Shown piece by piece: positions 32,300-44,357 of a DNA stretch of 64,000 nt. The notes beneath the pieces were generated by a model. It was not told where the DNA came from and ran no database searches. It was given only the letters and a program-made list of their open reading frames with translations. The stretch covers positions 62,001 to 126,000 of the forward strand of contig JAMYHX010000017.1 in assembly GCA_025529335.1 (NCBI GenBank). The letters run 5' to 3'. This stretch comes from Rhizopus sp. PT2906. Taxonomy: Eukaryota; Mucoromycota; Mucoromycetes; Mucorales; Rhizopodaceae. Numbering within the stretch: the first letter of the stretch is position 1; every line of letters begins with the position of its first letter. A program made the position numbers and the translations under genes.

Positions 32300-34365
32300 A
32301 TGCCTGATAATTCGACATTAACTGGAACAGAACCTTCATACACACTCAATAATGGAGACACAGCCTGGATTATGATTTGTGCTTGCCTTGTCTTTTTAAT
32401 GGTAATTTATATTCAATCGATATCTTTAGTCATCTAATGCTCTTTTATTAGTCTCCCGCTCTTGGATTCTTTTATGCTGGTCTTGCTAGAGCAAAAAATG
32501 CACTTTCCTTGATGTATTTAACCGTTCTATCAGTTGCTGTCGTGTCATTTCAAGTAAAGAAAAAAAAAATCAGTCATTCGGAAATCAAAGTTTAATCTTA
32601 TCTTATATAGTGGTACCTGATTGGCTACTCTCTTACCTTTTCGGAAACAGGCGGTAGATTTGTGGGTGACTCAAGTGAGTAATCATCATCATTATGTGAA
32701 CACACATTTACTAAACTTACTCTAGCTCACTTCCTTCTAAGAGGCGTTGGTATGCGCCCTGCTTTACCAGAACAAACAATTCCTGCTTCTACTTTTATGA
32801 TCTTTCAAGCCATGTTTGCTGCTATCACACCAGGTAACACCAGCTCATCCCTTGTTGTAATTATCTTACTCATATGCTTTATTAGCCCTCGCTTTCGGAT
32901 CGGCAGCTGAACGTTTGTCTGTAAGTAACAAATATTCATATGCTTTTACATATGTGTAACCATTGTTTTTTCTTTTGTAGCTTGGCCCTGCTATTCTATT
33001 CATCTTTGTTTGGACTACTGCTGTGTACGACATCATCACTTGTTGGGTCTGGGGCCCAAATGGATGGTTATTAAAGATGGGTGTCATGGATTATGCAGGA
33101 GGCACACCTGTTCATATCTCATCTGGATTAGCCGCTGTAGCTTATGCTATGGTCCTTGGTAAACGTCGTGATTATCATGAAAATGTTAATACGCCTCATA
33201 ATGTCTCCTTTGTTTTTCTTGGACTTGCTTTGATGTGGTTTGGTATGTATCACTGTTTATACTATGATCCATATATATTCATATTCCCCCTTTAGGCTGG
33301 TTTGCGTTTAATGCTGGTAGTGCATTAGCAGCTAATGCTCGTAGTGTCAATTCCTTAGTTTGCACACATTTATCGGCATGTACAGCTGCCGTCGTCTGGG
33401 TCCTCCTTGACTATCGCCACACTCGCAAATGGAGTATTATCGGTCTCTGTACAGGTGCCGTTGCTGGTCTAGCCACAATCACGCCTGGTTCAGGCTTCGT
33501 CAGTCCATCTAGCTCGCTTGCATTTGGAGCCATCGGATCGATCGTTTGTTATACTGCTCTTTACTATAAGCACCGCATGGGAATTGATGATGCCCTTGAT
33601 GTCTTTGGTGTCCATTACATTGGCGGTCTGGTCGGTCTCGTCTTGACTGGTGTCTTTGCTCAACAAAACGTCATTGCTCTTGGATACCCAGATGGCACAC
33701 CATTAGAAAATATCCCTATAGGTGGCTGGCTTGACGGACATTGGATGCAAGTTCCCTATCAACTCGCTGCCATCGTCTCTGTCTCGGTATGGTCCTTTGT
33801 CGTCACATATATTATATTGGTCATCATCAACATGGTGCCCTCTCTTCGTCTCCGTCTTGCTGATGAAGATGAAATCATTGGTACTGATTGGGCTCAGATG
33901 GGTGAGCGTGCTTATGCTTATCTTCCATTTGAAGAAGAAGAAGAGCTCGAATGCCATCGTCGTCGTCGTAGCGATGGTGATCAAGAAATCGAGATTCGAT
34001 CCATTGCTGCTGGTAGTGGCAATCACGTCAAAAAGCATAGATTCAGCAAGATAATGAAGTTGCTCATGTCTGATAGAACTACAGTCATAAATCGTGTCCC
34101 TGATCTTGTTGAACAACCTGTCTTGGATTATAGTCAGCAAAAAGATTTAGGCTCTGCTGCTAGTGTCAAGACAGCGACAGGAGGCGATCTGTTACAAAAG
34201 ACAGGTGCACAAATGCGCCATGAACAACAGGAGAATGACTCCCTTGAGATTGAAAAGCATCCAATGAAAACAATAGATAGTTCAGCGATCCATACTACTA
34301 AAAATGGTAGTCCCAGCAATAGCAGTCGTAGCAGTGATGGAAATAGCAGTGAGACCGCCAAATAG
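32300..34365 (+). CDS. Ammonium transporter (Amt/Mep family)
   Basis: High-affinity NH4+ uptake permease of the plasma membrane. Seven exons: 32300-32401, 32452-32553, 32611-32674, 32726-32833, 32886-32920, 32981-33242, 33296-34365; 580 residues. Eleven hydrophobic segments expected for the family can be traced up to about residue 430. Signatures: DTAWIMICACLVFLMSPALGFFYAGLARAKN, FGSAAERLS, and DYAGGTPVHISSGLAA with the first pore His; the second pore His lies in FGVHYIGGLVG. Exon 5 is only 35 nt and encodes the conserved ALAFGSAAERLS junction. The long hydrophilic C-terminal tail (about 435-580; acidic, Ser-rich) resembles the regulatory tails of Mep2-type transceptors, although I cannot assign Mep1, 2 or 3. 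Confidence 0.95.
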
Positions 34366-34713
34366 ATCGTCCATACCCCCTTTTTTTGTTGTAAATTATT
34401 GTATTATATATATCTTGAATCCATTAAAGAGAGCGTCATTACATAATCAAAAACCTTTTTGTAATAATACCAAAGAAAGAAAGAAAGAGAGAGAAAGATA
34501 ATTTTATTATTTATTGTTAAACACAATCAATTATACGTGCTTAAATAACTTAATCCGGGTATGATTTTAACAAGACTTTATGGTTCAATGTAAAATAAAT
34601 TGTCCTCTCTCTCTCTCTCTCTCTCTTTTCTTACTTTTTATTTATTTATTCTTATTCTTCATTCTTTTTCCCCTTCCTTCAAACTTTCCCCCCCTCTTTC
34701 CCCCTCATTTTTA
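34366..34713. other. Intergenic region
   Basis: Contains the 3' UTR of the ammonium transporter, a (CT)n microsatellite at about 34604-34626 and a strongly pyrimidine-rich leader (TTCCCCTTCC, CCCCCCTC) just before the next start codon. Nothing else seen. Confidence 0.4.
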
Positions 34714-35574
34714 ATGTCTAATACAACAGTGACTCTAACAGCGACACTCACACAGAGAATTCATCCTACCAGGACTTACCTCACTGCAACCATTGCAACT
34801 TATACAGAACTCGTCACACAATTGCCCATGCAGGAATGGGAACGCCAAATATATCGCGGTTTACCTGTTATACTTGCTTTTGCAATCATTGGTATTCTTA
34901 CTATCAGTATAAGTCTATGTTACCTAGGCTACAGAATATATAACGCAAATACAAAAAAGAGATATCACCGGCAAGATGCCGAACGAGAACTAAAGCCCAA
35001 GGCACTTTCACACGTCTTGCCGTGGTTTACTCATCAGGATCTTCAAATCGAAAAGTCATCTAATAATAATAATAATCATCGTCCATCCAATCTATCACCT
35101 ACATTCGTGCCTATTCATACATCCCTAAATCTTGTTCCAAGATCAGAAATCCTAAATGATCCAGAACGGAGACGCGGTGTGGACGAGCTTGACATGTGGG
35201 AAAAAAAGAAGCAAAGCAAGACGACAACACAACAGGTATGGAAGTTCCCGTTCACGAGAGCTTATCCTGAATCATCACAAGAATCACTGCATCAAATAAA
35301 ACGACAGAACTCATTCAGCCAGTCATCTACCATCACTATGCAGGGCGCGTCTTTCCATCAGAATAACCGCGATGAATCCGATATCGTACTCACGGCGCAT
35401 CCTTACATGGAACAACCATCGCTTTCACAAACAAGACATTCATACGCTGTTTCACTGAATGATGAGCCTTCTTCTTCAAGAGGAAAAGATGTTCAGATGG
35501 CACGCAAAATACTAGAAGAGTGTAAGCATAACAGTAGTCAATGGCTACATTTTTCTGGAAGCAAGTCGTTTTAA
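34714..35574 (+). CDS. Small single-pass membrane protein, unknown function
   Basis: Intronless, 286 residues from the ATG at 34714. A Thr-rich N-terminus (VTLTATLTQRIHPTRTYLTATIA) without signal peptide is followed by one transmembrane helix at about 51-71 (LPVILAFAIIGILTISISLC) and a basic Y-rich stop-transfer (YRIYNANTKKRYHRQ). The remaining 210 residues are polar, Ser/Gln-rich and probably disordered and cytosolic. No known domain recognised. The Thr-rich segment could be O-mannosylated as in fungal wall-stress sensors, but it is far too short for a WSC/Mid2 sensor. Confidence 0.7.
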   Translation: MSNTTVTLTATLTQRIHPTRTYLTATIATYTELVTQLPMQEWERQIYRGLPVILAFAIIGILTISISLCYLGYRIYNANTKKRYHRQDAERELKPKALSHVLPWFTHQDLQIEKSSNNNNNHRPSNLSPTFVPIHTSLNLVPRSEILNDPERRRGVDELDMWEKKKQSKTTTQQVWKFPFTRAYPESSQESLHQIKRQNSFSQSSTITMQGASFHQNNRDESDIVLTAHPYMEQPSLSQTRHSYAVSLNDEPSSSRGKDVQMARKILEECKHNSSQWLHFSGSKSF

Positions 35575-35652
35575 AAGAGAAGATAATAAAATCTACTATT
35601 ATTTATTTAATATGATTACTCTTATCACTTTTTATGTTTCATGATTTTAGCA

Positions 35653-38600
35653 TTAATGCAAGAGGTATGCGTATCTTGTCATGATGTCCAGCCGTTCAGA
35701 AGAAAAGTATAATGTTAGAAATACAAATTGATTGGCCGTCTGTGGGTCTTCCTGAAGCATGCGATCAAAGGATGACTTTGTCAACTTCCAGTAGACAGAA
35801 TCTTGGTCAGCAATCAATGATCGCGTGCGTGCCGGGCTGGAGGTAAACATACCCATTTCGCCTACGACAGTGCCAGGCAGTATTGTCTCAACTGTCACTG
35901 GTTCCTTTAGGATGGTCATCAAACATCGCAGTGAGCCTTGTTCCAGCACGATTAGACTATCACACGTATCACCTTGATTGTAAATCAATTCTCCTTTCTT
36001 GACAGTGGCACGTTCAAAGTAACGGCTAAGCTTGTGAAAGAATTCGACAGAGACATTATCGGATATGTCGCCAAATGTTTGAACCAAGATGAGCGTAGGT
36101 TGAGTCGCATTACTATGTACTAGTGTTGGATGGGAGTCTGAGATATAAAGGAGTGAGTTGATTATGAGATATATGTTTCATAGTTTTACCTTTCAAGATA
36201 TGATGAATGGCATGATTCAACATATCATTACGAGGCGAAGATCCAAAGAGTGGGAAATGTTCGTGTTTTCTATCAGAATCTGAAGTACTGGGTATACCGG
36301 GCAGAGCTGCTATATAAATTTATACATATTTTAGTCAAGTAGAAATAAATGGAGTAAAAACAATTACCATGATACTTGGCTTTTTTACTAAAGTACACTG
36401 ATAACAGCATATTCTCACACCATTCGATTGCGTCCATCAGACGTTCAAAGCACTTGAGATCATCCCCTTCCGAGTCTTGTTGGTCTGTCCAGACACCGGC
36501 CTTGATCAATGCCTTTTGTGCGTCTTGTCCAACGTTGCAAAAGATCATGTACACTTGGCGTGTGCGCAGTAACCGACGAATACGCACAAACGCCTCGGCC
36601 GCACTGAAATCAACGCCTTGTACGAGCTGAAGATCAAGCACCAAGAATCGGATCGGGTGCTTATCCCATGCATGCTCGTCCAACATTGCGCGGATTGTTC
36701 GCTCTACTTGATCGATCGTGCCAAAGAAGAGGTAGCCCTGGAGCTTGACCACTTGGATCTGACAGCCTACCTCGTTCAAATATTTTTCCTGGCGGTACAG
36801 GCGACGGACGGCTGATCGCATGAATTGGCCAGTGTATGTTGCGCGAATGGTGTCACTGCTACGTGCATTTTGAACAACAAAGAAAATGCAAGCCATAATG
36901 ATACCGACCAAGATACCCTCGACAAATCCTAAGACGGCCATACAGGCAACAATACCGCAAATTGTGATGTATTCCAAGTAATGAACTGCATGCCAAGTAT
37001 CAACCAGCGCTTCCTTTAAGAGATCAAGGCCCAAGTGGAAAATTAAGCTACCAACGACCATCACGGGGATGTAGCCAACAATCCAAGGGCCAATCATCCA
37101 TAGAATTGCCGTGGCTCCGGCAAGCATAATGCCTGCAACACGACTATCTCCTCCTGAGCGAATGAAGAGCAAAGAGTTGGTGTAGACCAGGTAATCTTGT
37201 GTGTGATTGAAAATTAATGTCATCCTATCATTAAAAAAAAAAGGGATTACTTACTTTGCACTGAACCAAATAAACCCGAGACAGCGTTGGATATACCATG
37301 AGCTACTAATTCACGGTTGACATTAACGTCGTCCTTATTAGTTGAAACGCCAAGTGCAGGAACATTGATGGGAACATGTAACACACCTAAGCACAAAAAC
37401 ATATAAGCCTCTTGTCTCAAGATTTCAAATGTAACTTACCAAAGAAGGTCAATGCCAACATAGCCGGTAATGTTTCAGCAACAGCTCGCCAGTTTACAGC
37501 CTTGAAGTCATACAATGTATAAAAATGCCAGAACGGCGTATTGCTCTCTACCAAGGGAAAAATCCAGCCTTGATCTCTTAACCTGTTTGGATCGAGGCCA
37601 AAGATAAAGGCGATCAGATAGAACGCGAATGGTAAAATCATGAAAAAGAGTGGCACAACCAATGGAGAGGTCACACGAGCTTGAATCATTCTAAGCAGGA
37701 TGGCGACAGCAAATGCCGAGCTCCAGAGAGCAAGAACATGTGTATCCAAAAAGAGTTTCTTGAGCATAGGAAGCGTGTATTCCAGGTTTTGATCGAGTCT
37801 ACCAGCGACCTCGATTCCTGTTGCGATCAAGAACCAACCAACGCCACCAATGGTGCCTACAAGTATATGACGAGGGAAGAAACCGATAAATGAACCTAGT
37901 TTAAGTGCACCTAGTAAGAAGAAGGCGAGTCCGGTCATGATGCTACTGAGTGCAAATGCAACCATGGTGGAAGAGATGACTGTATTTGAATTCTCTGTGC
38001 CCGTAACGCTGATAATCTTTTCGACCCTACGATTGAAGTTGTTAAGTATGATAAAATAAAACGTGTAAGCTTACATTATGTGTAAGAAGGGTACGACTAA
38101 AAGAAAGGAAAATAATAGAGAGAATTAATATGGACGCAACAAGTTGGATTAGAATGATAAATATATACCTTCAATCATCATGCTTGAATATTTTAAAAAA
38201 ACAATCACAATAAATCAATCAAATATCGTCATCATATCTCTTTATTTTGCTTACCTTCCATTTCCACCATCAAACACGCTTCCGCCACAAGAGTAAACCA
38301 GTTGTGATATGATACAACTGATATAGAGATTAGCCAAAAATTTATCAACAATGTCAAATGAATTACCTCACAAAAAACATGGATATTCCATCAGGACCAA
38401 AGGCTGCGAATATGGGGTTATTCAAAGGGAATGTGATCATACCATAAGAGATAGCATCCAAGAGGTTGAGGAGTAATCCAAGTATGACAGCAGGTATGTA
38501 TTGAATAGGTTGGGTGATACAGTGTAACCAGTCTTTTGGGTATCTACTCATCTTTTTTGGTGGATGTTGCATGTCACCTCTTTCCTCGTCCATCAGTACG

Positions 38601-39118
38601 GGTGCCTCGTGCTCATTTGTCCTTTCGGTTGTTACTGTGCTTGCATAATCCTTTGATGGGTGGCGTTTTATGATCAAAGGCCTTCTTTCGTCGCCTTCTT
38701 CTTCGCTTTGTTTCAATAAGGCACTCAAGATTGATTCCGCTGGCTGTTGTAGATGTTTTGCGGGCAATATCGGGTTATTGTTCATTGTAAACCTGTTATC
38801 ATCATTACTGCTATCACTAGGTGAAGACGGTTGACTCCCTGTCATGTATTGATCTCCTAAAGCAAGTGAATGTGCCCTAATAGATTCAATAGACGCAGAG
38901 TATTTGGGAGGTTCATCTAATGTGTGTGTGTGTATGTGTTTGGTTATGATGACATTTATATATATATATATATGCAGCCTCTTTTTAATCTTACTTGAGT
39001 CTACATGGAGATGAGCTGAATAGTATGATCTCGAGGGTATGATCTCGTCATCAATAATCCTCACCGGGATATCCTTTGGTGAAGTAGTGGAAAAAGAACT
39101 ACTTCTTTTTTTATCCAT
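35653..39118 (-). CDS. VSB1: SulP-STAS-cNMP transporter (Vsb1/YGR125W family)
   Basis: SLC26/SulP-type membrane protein; the yeast homologue Vsb1 (YGR125W) acts in vacuolar storage of basic amino acids. Ten exons: 39118-38995, 38916-38367, 38317-38255, 38182-38169, 38096-38075, 38026-37440, 37386-37255, 37195-36368, 36309-36190, 36137-35653; 974 residues (yeast 1036), every phase closing. Order: disordered N-terminus 1-200, SulP membrane domain about 205-650 (SYGMITFPL, SCIISQLVYSCGGS, VPFLHIMVEKI, HGISNAVSGLFGSVQNYLVYTNS), STAS domain about 680-790 (FLVLDLQLVQGVDFSAAEAF), and a C-terminal cyclic-nucleotide-binding-like fold about 850-970 (GDTCDSLIVLEQGSLRCL, VVGEMGMFTSSPARTRSLIA). Exons 4 and 5 are only 14 and 22 nt. 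Confidence 0.92.
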
Positions 39119-39277
39119 TGAAACAATTAAAAGGAAAAAAAAAAAAAAAAGATGTGTATGATGTTGAATTTCCAAAACTTTATTTTATAGTGGAACAATC
39201 TCCGTTACAGTTGGTTTTTAGCGGAACATAAAAACAACGAGATAAGGTTTTTTTTTTTCTTCTTTTGTTGCTTCTTA

Positions 39278-40336
39278 ATGACCATAGATGAGCCTGTTAA
39301 AGAATATAAAGTTTTAACTAGGAAAAAGAACTCGGAAACAGCCTTAAATATACTCAAAAAACTTGCGTCACAAGTAAAACCGATACTGGTAAAGAGATCT
39401 TGGACCATTAAGCATCTATGTGAATTCTTTCCTACCAATCCAAATCTATTAGGTTTGTTTTTTTACTTGTCTATTTGACAACTATATTAACAGTACGCTT
39501 TAAAGGAGTTAATGTTAACAGTGGCTGGAAGATCAACCTAAGACTCAGACCACATTTTGACGATACACAGTTTTTAGAATACGAAGATATTCTGGGCACT
39601 TTACTTCATGAGTAAGTCCTTGCTTTTTATGGGAGGCTGCGTATAATGTAACCTATTATTTAGAATAGCGCATATCGTCAGAGGACCACACGATGCACAG
39701 TTTTATAAGCTATTGGAAGAATTAAAAACAGAGACAGAGATGCTGATGGCATCAGGCTATCAAGGCGAAGGATTTTATTCCAAGGGCCATAGACTAGGCG
39801 CATCTTCTTCCTTACCTTCCAATATTCGTATTGCGGCTGCAGCAGCGGCAGAGAAACGACAAAGGCTCAGCAAGGTGATGTTACCTACTGGTGGAGTTCG
39901 TTTAGGTGGCATTGGTGATGATAGCAATATGTCACCGTCTCAATTGGCTGCAATGGCGGCTCAAAGAAGACTTCAAGACAAGCTGTGGTGCGGTGGGAGT
40001 CAAACGATTGTTATTGAAAGCAGTGATGATGAAGAAAATGTGATAAAGGACAGACGAAACAAACGAAGACTTGAAACAGATCAAAGTGACGACAGAAATC
40101 AGAAAAAGGGTTGTGTTACACCACACGAGAAGAATGCCTGGATTTGTTCTGCTTGTACATTTCGGAACCAGCCCTTCGTTTTGGTATGTGAGGTTTGTCT
40201 GTTTCAGAGACCTACTACATCAGATCCTGATCACTGGACGTGTCCTCAATGTACACTGATTAATGAAAGAAAACAACAAACATGTACTGCTTGTGATTTT
40301 ATTAAAGGAACATCTGTACAGTCATCGGCTTCCTAA
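39278..40336 (+). CDS. WSS1: Wss1-type DNA-protein-crosslink protease (WLM domain)
   Basis: Metalloprotease of the WLM family that removes DNA-protein crosslinks and is tied to SUMO and Cdc48 in yeast. Three exons (39278-39452, 39494-39611, 39664-40336) encode 321 residues (yeast Wss1 269). The active site HEIAHIVRGPHD (residues 97-108; H97, E98, H101, H107) is split by the second intron. The WLM context EYKVLTRKKNSETALNILKKLA and GVNVNSGWKINLRLRP is typical. The C-terminal half has an Ala-rich helix, and a short acidic IVIESSDDEE segment resembling a SUMO-interacting motif. Two RanBP2-type zinc fingers follow (WICSACTFRN...CEVC and WTCPQCTLIN...CTACDF), a layout seen in some fungal and plant WLM proteins. 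Its last 35 bases overlap the 3' coding end of CTF18 on the other strand. Confidence 0.9.
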
Positions 40337-43300
40337 CTGCGTTGGAAAAGCCTTCATGATATTTATAACTTACAGCAGGCTTGGCTGTATCTTGGGAATC
40401 GTCCACTACATAAACATTTGTGGTTAATACCTTTTCAAATATCTTTCTTTAATATTACCATCCATCTTATTTGATGATTGCTTTTGCTTTTGCTTTTGCT
40501 TTACAATGGGGCGACCAAAGAAATCAACAGCCACCTTTTCAGGCTTGTTTTGTACTTTCTTTATGACAGGGCTTGATTAAAGTTGGTTAATACCTTAATA
40601 AATTCATATTTAATCTATTTACCTTTCATCAATCGGTGCCTTTTTCACTCCTCCACGTAAAGCAAGCATATTTTCTTTTCTTTTCAGAATCTCTGTTTCA
40701 ATCTAGAAGGACATTAAATGTCGGATAGACTATATATAGAATGCACTTACCTCTTGTGCGATCATTTGTCTAACTGCATACTGTCTTGGTAAAATTGCCT
40801 TTGGACTTGATAGTTCAAACTGTAGCAATTGCTCAACAGGTCTATAGATTACATTTTAGATCCATTATTATTTTACAGTCTATGACGACTTACGGTTCAA
40901 GCTTGTATAAAAACTGCCCATCCTCTGTCCTTTCTTGTATGAATGATAACCCGTATTCAATCATAATGTCTACCAGTCTCGCAAGCACCTTCTTTTCTTC
41001 TGGTTTAATCAATTGCTTATTTACTGGCCTTAGATCGGGCGAGATGACATGCATTAAGCGAGGCACAAACTCTTTACTGATAATAGTCTTGTTTAGATAT
41101 CTTCGTTTAGTTGCATCAACACCAGACAAGAATATTTCAATGAGGTTTTCAAACTGCTTTTTTGCTAAAAAGACTTGATAATCCACTCTAGGATACTCAA
41201 CCCGATGTTCCTGCATGGTTGTACCGGCAAAGAATCGATAAAAGTTAACAAGAGGGTACGGTAAGTATTTGTATAATTCAAACTCTTGTCGTTCTGATGT
41301 ACGTTGATTGAGTTGGTCATAAAAGTCGAGCCATTCGCTAATTCTAACTACTTTTTGCATAGCTACATCATGGAATCTCATCAATGGATAGGATTCAAAA
41401 CATCCTTGCATGATACGTTCTATTTCACCATTGGAAGCAATAGACTCTGTTAATCGACTAAGGTATCTACCGTCCTTTTCTACATGTTTACACACAAGTC
41501 AGTGCATGACTATACTTTTGGTTGAACTTTCCAAGCTTACCGGTCTGAACAGAGGACTTTTGATTTGAGCTTGGTTTACAGAACAAACTTTCCCACACTG
41601 AAAATAAAGATTGTGTCATATCCTTTTTGCCGAGTCCTACTTCGTTTAGCATTTCTCTTTTAAACACTCTGCTTTTAGATCGAATAAACTACAATATGTG
41701 TTATTGCTAGAATCTATTATATATGATTTCAAACCTGTAGCGTATTTAAGCAGCTTCGAATATCGCCATCTGTTATCTCTGCCAACATACATAGCGTCCT
41801 TTGATCTGTCTCTAGTCCTTCATTCTCACAAATGTACTCTAATCGTTTGGCAATGGTCATCATTGGCACTTTTCTAAACTGTATTGAGTGTGCAATGGCC
41901 CTCAAGGGACGAAGGGCAGGCGTATATCTAGAATATCTTAGTTTTCTGTATATATTCTGTATATATTGAAAACCTACGCGTCATTACAAATACATATGAT
42001 AGGCCTCAGTAATGGTTTTGATTTGGTTCTTTTTTTCTTGTCTTCTTCTAACTCTACACTTGCCAGCTGTACTAGTTGCTGTATAAAACTCTATATTGGG
42101 AAACTGTAAATAACATTCTGCCAAGTCAACTTTTTACATACATCTGTTCCACTACTTCCAGAGCTACTGCTGACTCCGTCAATTTCATCAATAACCAAAA
42201 GATTTGGCTTTTGATTCATTGCCATGGTGCGCTTGCCATCTTCCTCCGTGTTTGAATCTCTTATGATAGCCTGCATTTCCAATGCTGATTTGATTTTCGT
42301 CTTTACAACATCTCCCGTACGATCATCACTTGCATTGACTTCAATGATGTTGTAACCCGCTAGCCTAGCTATCACATGCGCAAGTGTCGTTTTACCAAAG
42401 CCCGGTGGACCAGAGAGTAGCAGGATCTTTTTCTCTGGGCGTTTTAAAGAATCATTGCTCTATATAACCGTATTTAATTTCCTTTCCTTTCTAATATCTT
42501 TCTTTCTTACCTTTTGTATTCTATCTCTTTTGTAATATCTATTATTATTACTATTACTATTGAGTGTATCCCGAAGTTCTCTCATCACTTTATCACGCTG
42601 TGTTTCTTGTGGTGGCTGTTTTCCAAAAACACAGAAATCCCATTGCTTGACCCATCTTAACACTTCACGGAACAGGCGCTGATCACCTGTCAGATCAGAG
42701 TATGTCTTAGGTCTATACTTATCAACCCACAGCTGCCCCGAGTTATCTTTTTCAATCTTCTTTTTCTTTTTCTTTTGCCTTTTATCTATCTGAATATCTC
42801 TCTCTATCTTTTCTAATTGTTCTTGATTTGCTTTTTCAATATTTTGCATTAATCTAATGATAGGCGTCGACAGCAGACTCTTTTTGTTGGTCTTGGAAAT
42901 AATCTCCTTGTACAAGTCGTTCTTTCGATTCTTATTGAATCCCTCCACTTGCTTTGGAAAGTATAAAGAGACGCCTGTTCTAGGACAGGTCGCGGTCACA
43001 AACGAGCCGTTCAATGGCACTTTTGTGTAGTCGGTTTGTTCTGTTGTCTCCAAGGTAATTTTGGCTGTGTTGGTCGTTCGACTTAATCCTTCGTCGTGAA
43101 GAGCAAATAATGGTTCATCGTCCTCAATGTCCATATAATCCATAGCATCTATAAGCGAGTTTTGAAAAGTAGATGGATTGGTTTCAAAAGGATCTGGTTC
43201 AATATGGTGTTCCTCTTTTCGATTCATATAGTCGTCAAATCTTATAATTTCCTGTTCGTCTTGTTCGAATTCTAAGCTTTGTCTAATCAAGTCATCCTCG

Positions 43301-43359
43301 TCTTCATCAGCAGGAAAGCTTGCTGAGAAATCTCTTTTATTGGTCATTGTGGTTGTCAT
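40302..43359 (-). CDS. CTF18: Alternative clamp-loader large subunit Ctf18
   Basis: AAA+ large subunit of the Ctf18-RFC complex, which loads PCNA for leading-strand synthesis and sister-chromatid cohesion. Ten exons: 43359-42511, 42459-42142, 42078-41978, 41927-41735, 41688-41541, 41479-40894, 40841-40751, 40702-40623, 40571-40459, 40405-40302; 860 residues. Walker A GPPGFGKTT (300-308) and Walker B LLVIDEIDG are in exon 2; upstream LWVDKYRPKTYSDLTGD is the RFC box. The collar follows (DIRSCLNTLQFI), and the C-terminus carries FFGRP and YKYHEGFSNAVRKPM, diagnostic of Ctf18 and used to bind Dcc1/Ctf8 and polymerase epsilon. An upstream in-frame ATG at 43482 is rejected since it would read through a poor leader and overlap GPI11. 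Divergent from GPI11 with 122 bp between start codons. Confidence 0.94.
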
Positions 43360-43481
43360 TTTGTAATGAATAATAAGCAGGTAAAAAAAAAAAGAATGAT
43401 ACGCGCCCCCTTTTTTTATTTTATAGATACGCGCCTTTTTCGCTATTTTAAAAAAGGATACTTCTCTTTTTTTTTTTGGCA

Positions 43482-44280
43482 ATGAATCCTTTTGGAAGTG
43501 AATTGTTTGTAAGCTTATTAGCCATTGGACTTAATTATGCTGCCATTTTCAAATTACCAGCAACATCATTATTAAAGGATCCTGTAACAACACTTTGGAC
43601 AACAGTCCCTATTTTATTTGCTGGTCATTTGCTACTTGTCATATTGTCAAATCTATTGCGTGGAACATCCGATAAAACTTTGGTAAAATCAAACAAAAAG
43701 AAAGGACATAAAACAGACTATTGATATGCATATAAAAGAAATCCGCTTTTTATAGTGTACTGGCAACTATTATCACAACTGGAGTACTTCATATATTAAC
43801 TGTGTTGTTTGGTGCACCACTCATAGAGTACAATATAATACATATATCAAAAAGCAAGATGATCTTATTCAACATAGGAAAATACCCAATACATTTTTAT
43901 TTGCAGCTTATCTGTCTATATTAACCGTGATGCCTTGTTTCCAATCATTGACTGACTCTGTTTGGATTAAAGTGTTCTTACAACATAGGTAAGATTCAAA
44001 GTGAGAGTGATTGATTCACATGAAGGAAAAAAAAGAGAGATTTATAGTCTATTGTAGTCCTACAACAAGCTCAGAAATATATGCTTATGCTCAAGCAATC
44101 TGTACACTTTCGGGTGCATGGATTGGAGCGATTGTTTTGCCTTTAGATTGGGAAAGGGAGTGGCAAGTATGGCCTATTTCATGCGTCATATCGACCTATG
44201 TTGGGCATTCAGTTGGTGTATTGACTGCCTTTGTTTGGTCTTCTTTGAAAAGAATATTTGGTAAAAAGAAAAATGAATAA
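43482..44280 (+). CDS. GPI11: GPI-ethanolamine phosphate transferase subunit Gpi11/PIG-F
   Basis: ER membrane partner that stabilises the ethanolamine-phosphate transferases of GPI-anchor synthesis. Four exons (43482-43682, 43739-43827, 43878-43988, 44058-44280) give 207 residues (yeast Gpi11 219). Six hydrophobic segments are visible. PIG-F signatures: VLFGAPLIE at the end of exon 2 and GAWIGAIVLPLDWEREWQVWPIS in exon 4. The exon 2 acceptor is the AG at 43737-43738, 17 bases before a more T-rich AG that would break the frame. The start codon follows a T-rich tract. Shares a 122-bp divergent promoter with CTF18. Confidence 0.92.
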
Positions 44281-44357
44281 ATCAAGGGAAAAAACCAAAA
44301 AAAAAAAAAGGAGAAGGAGAGGGTGTTTAATATACAAATATACACATCATAATAATG

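Noticed and set aside
36273..36367. Read-through of the STAS exon of the SulP gene
   Set aside because: A GTAATT donor at 36367 and continuation into exon 36309-36190 give the in-phase cNMP-binding domain; the read-through is intron.
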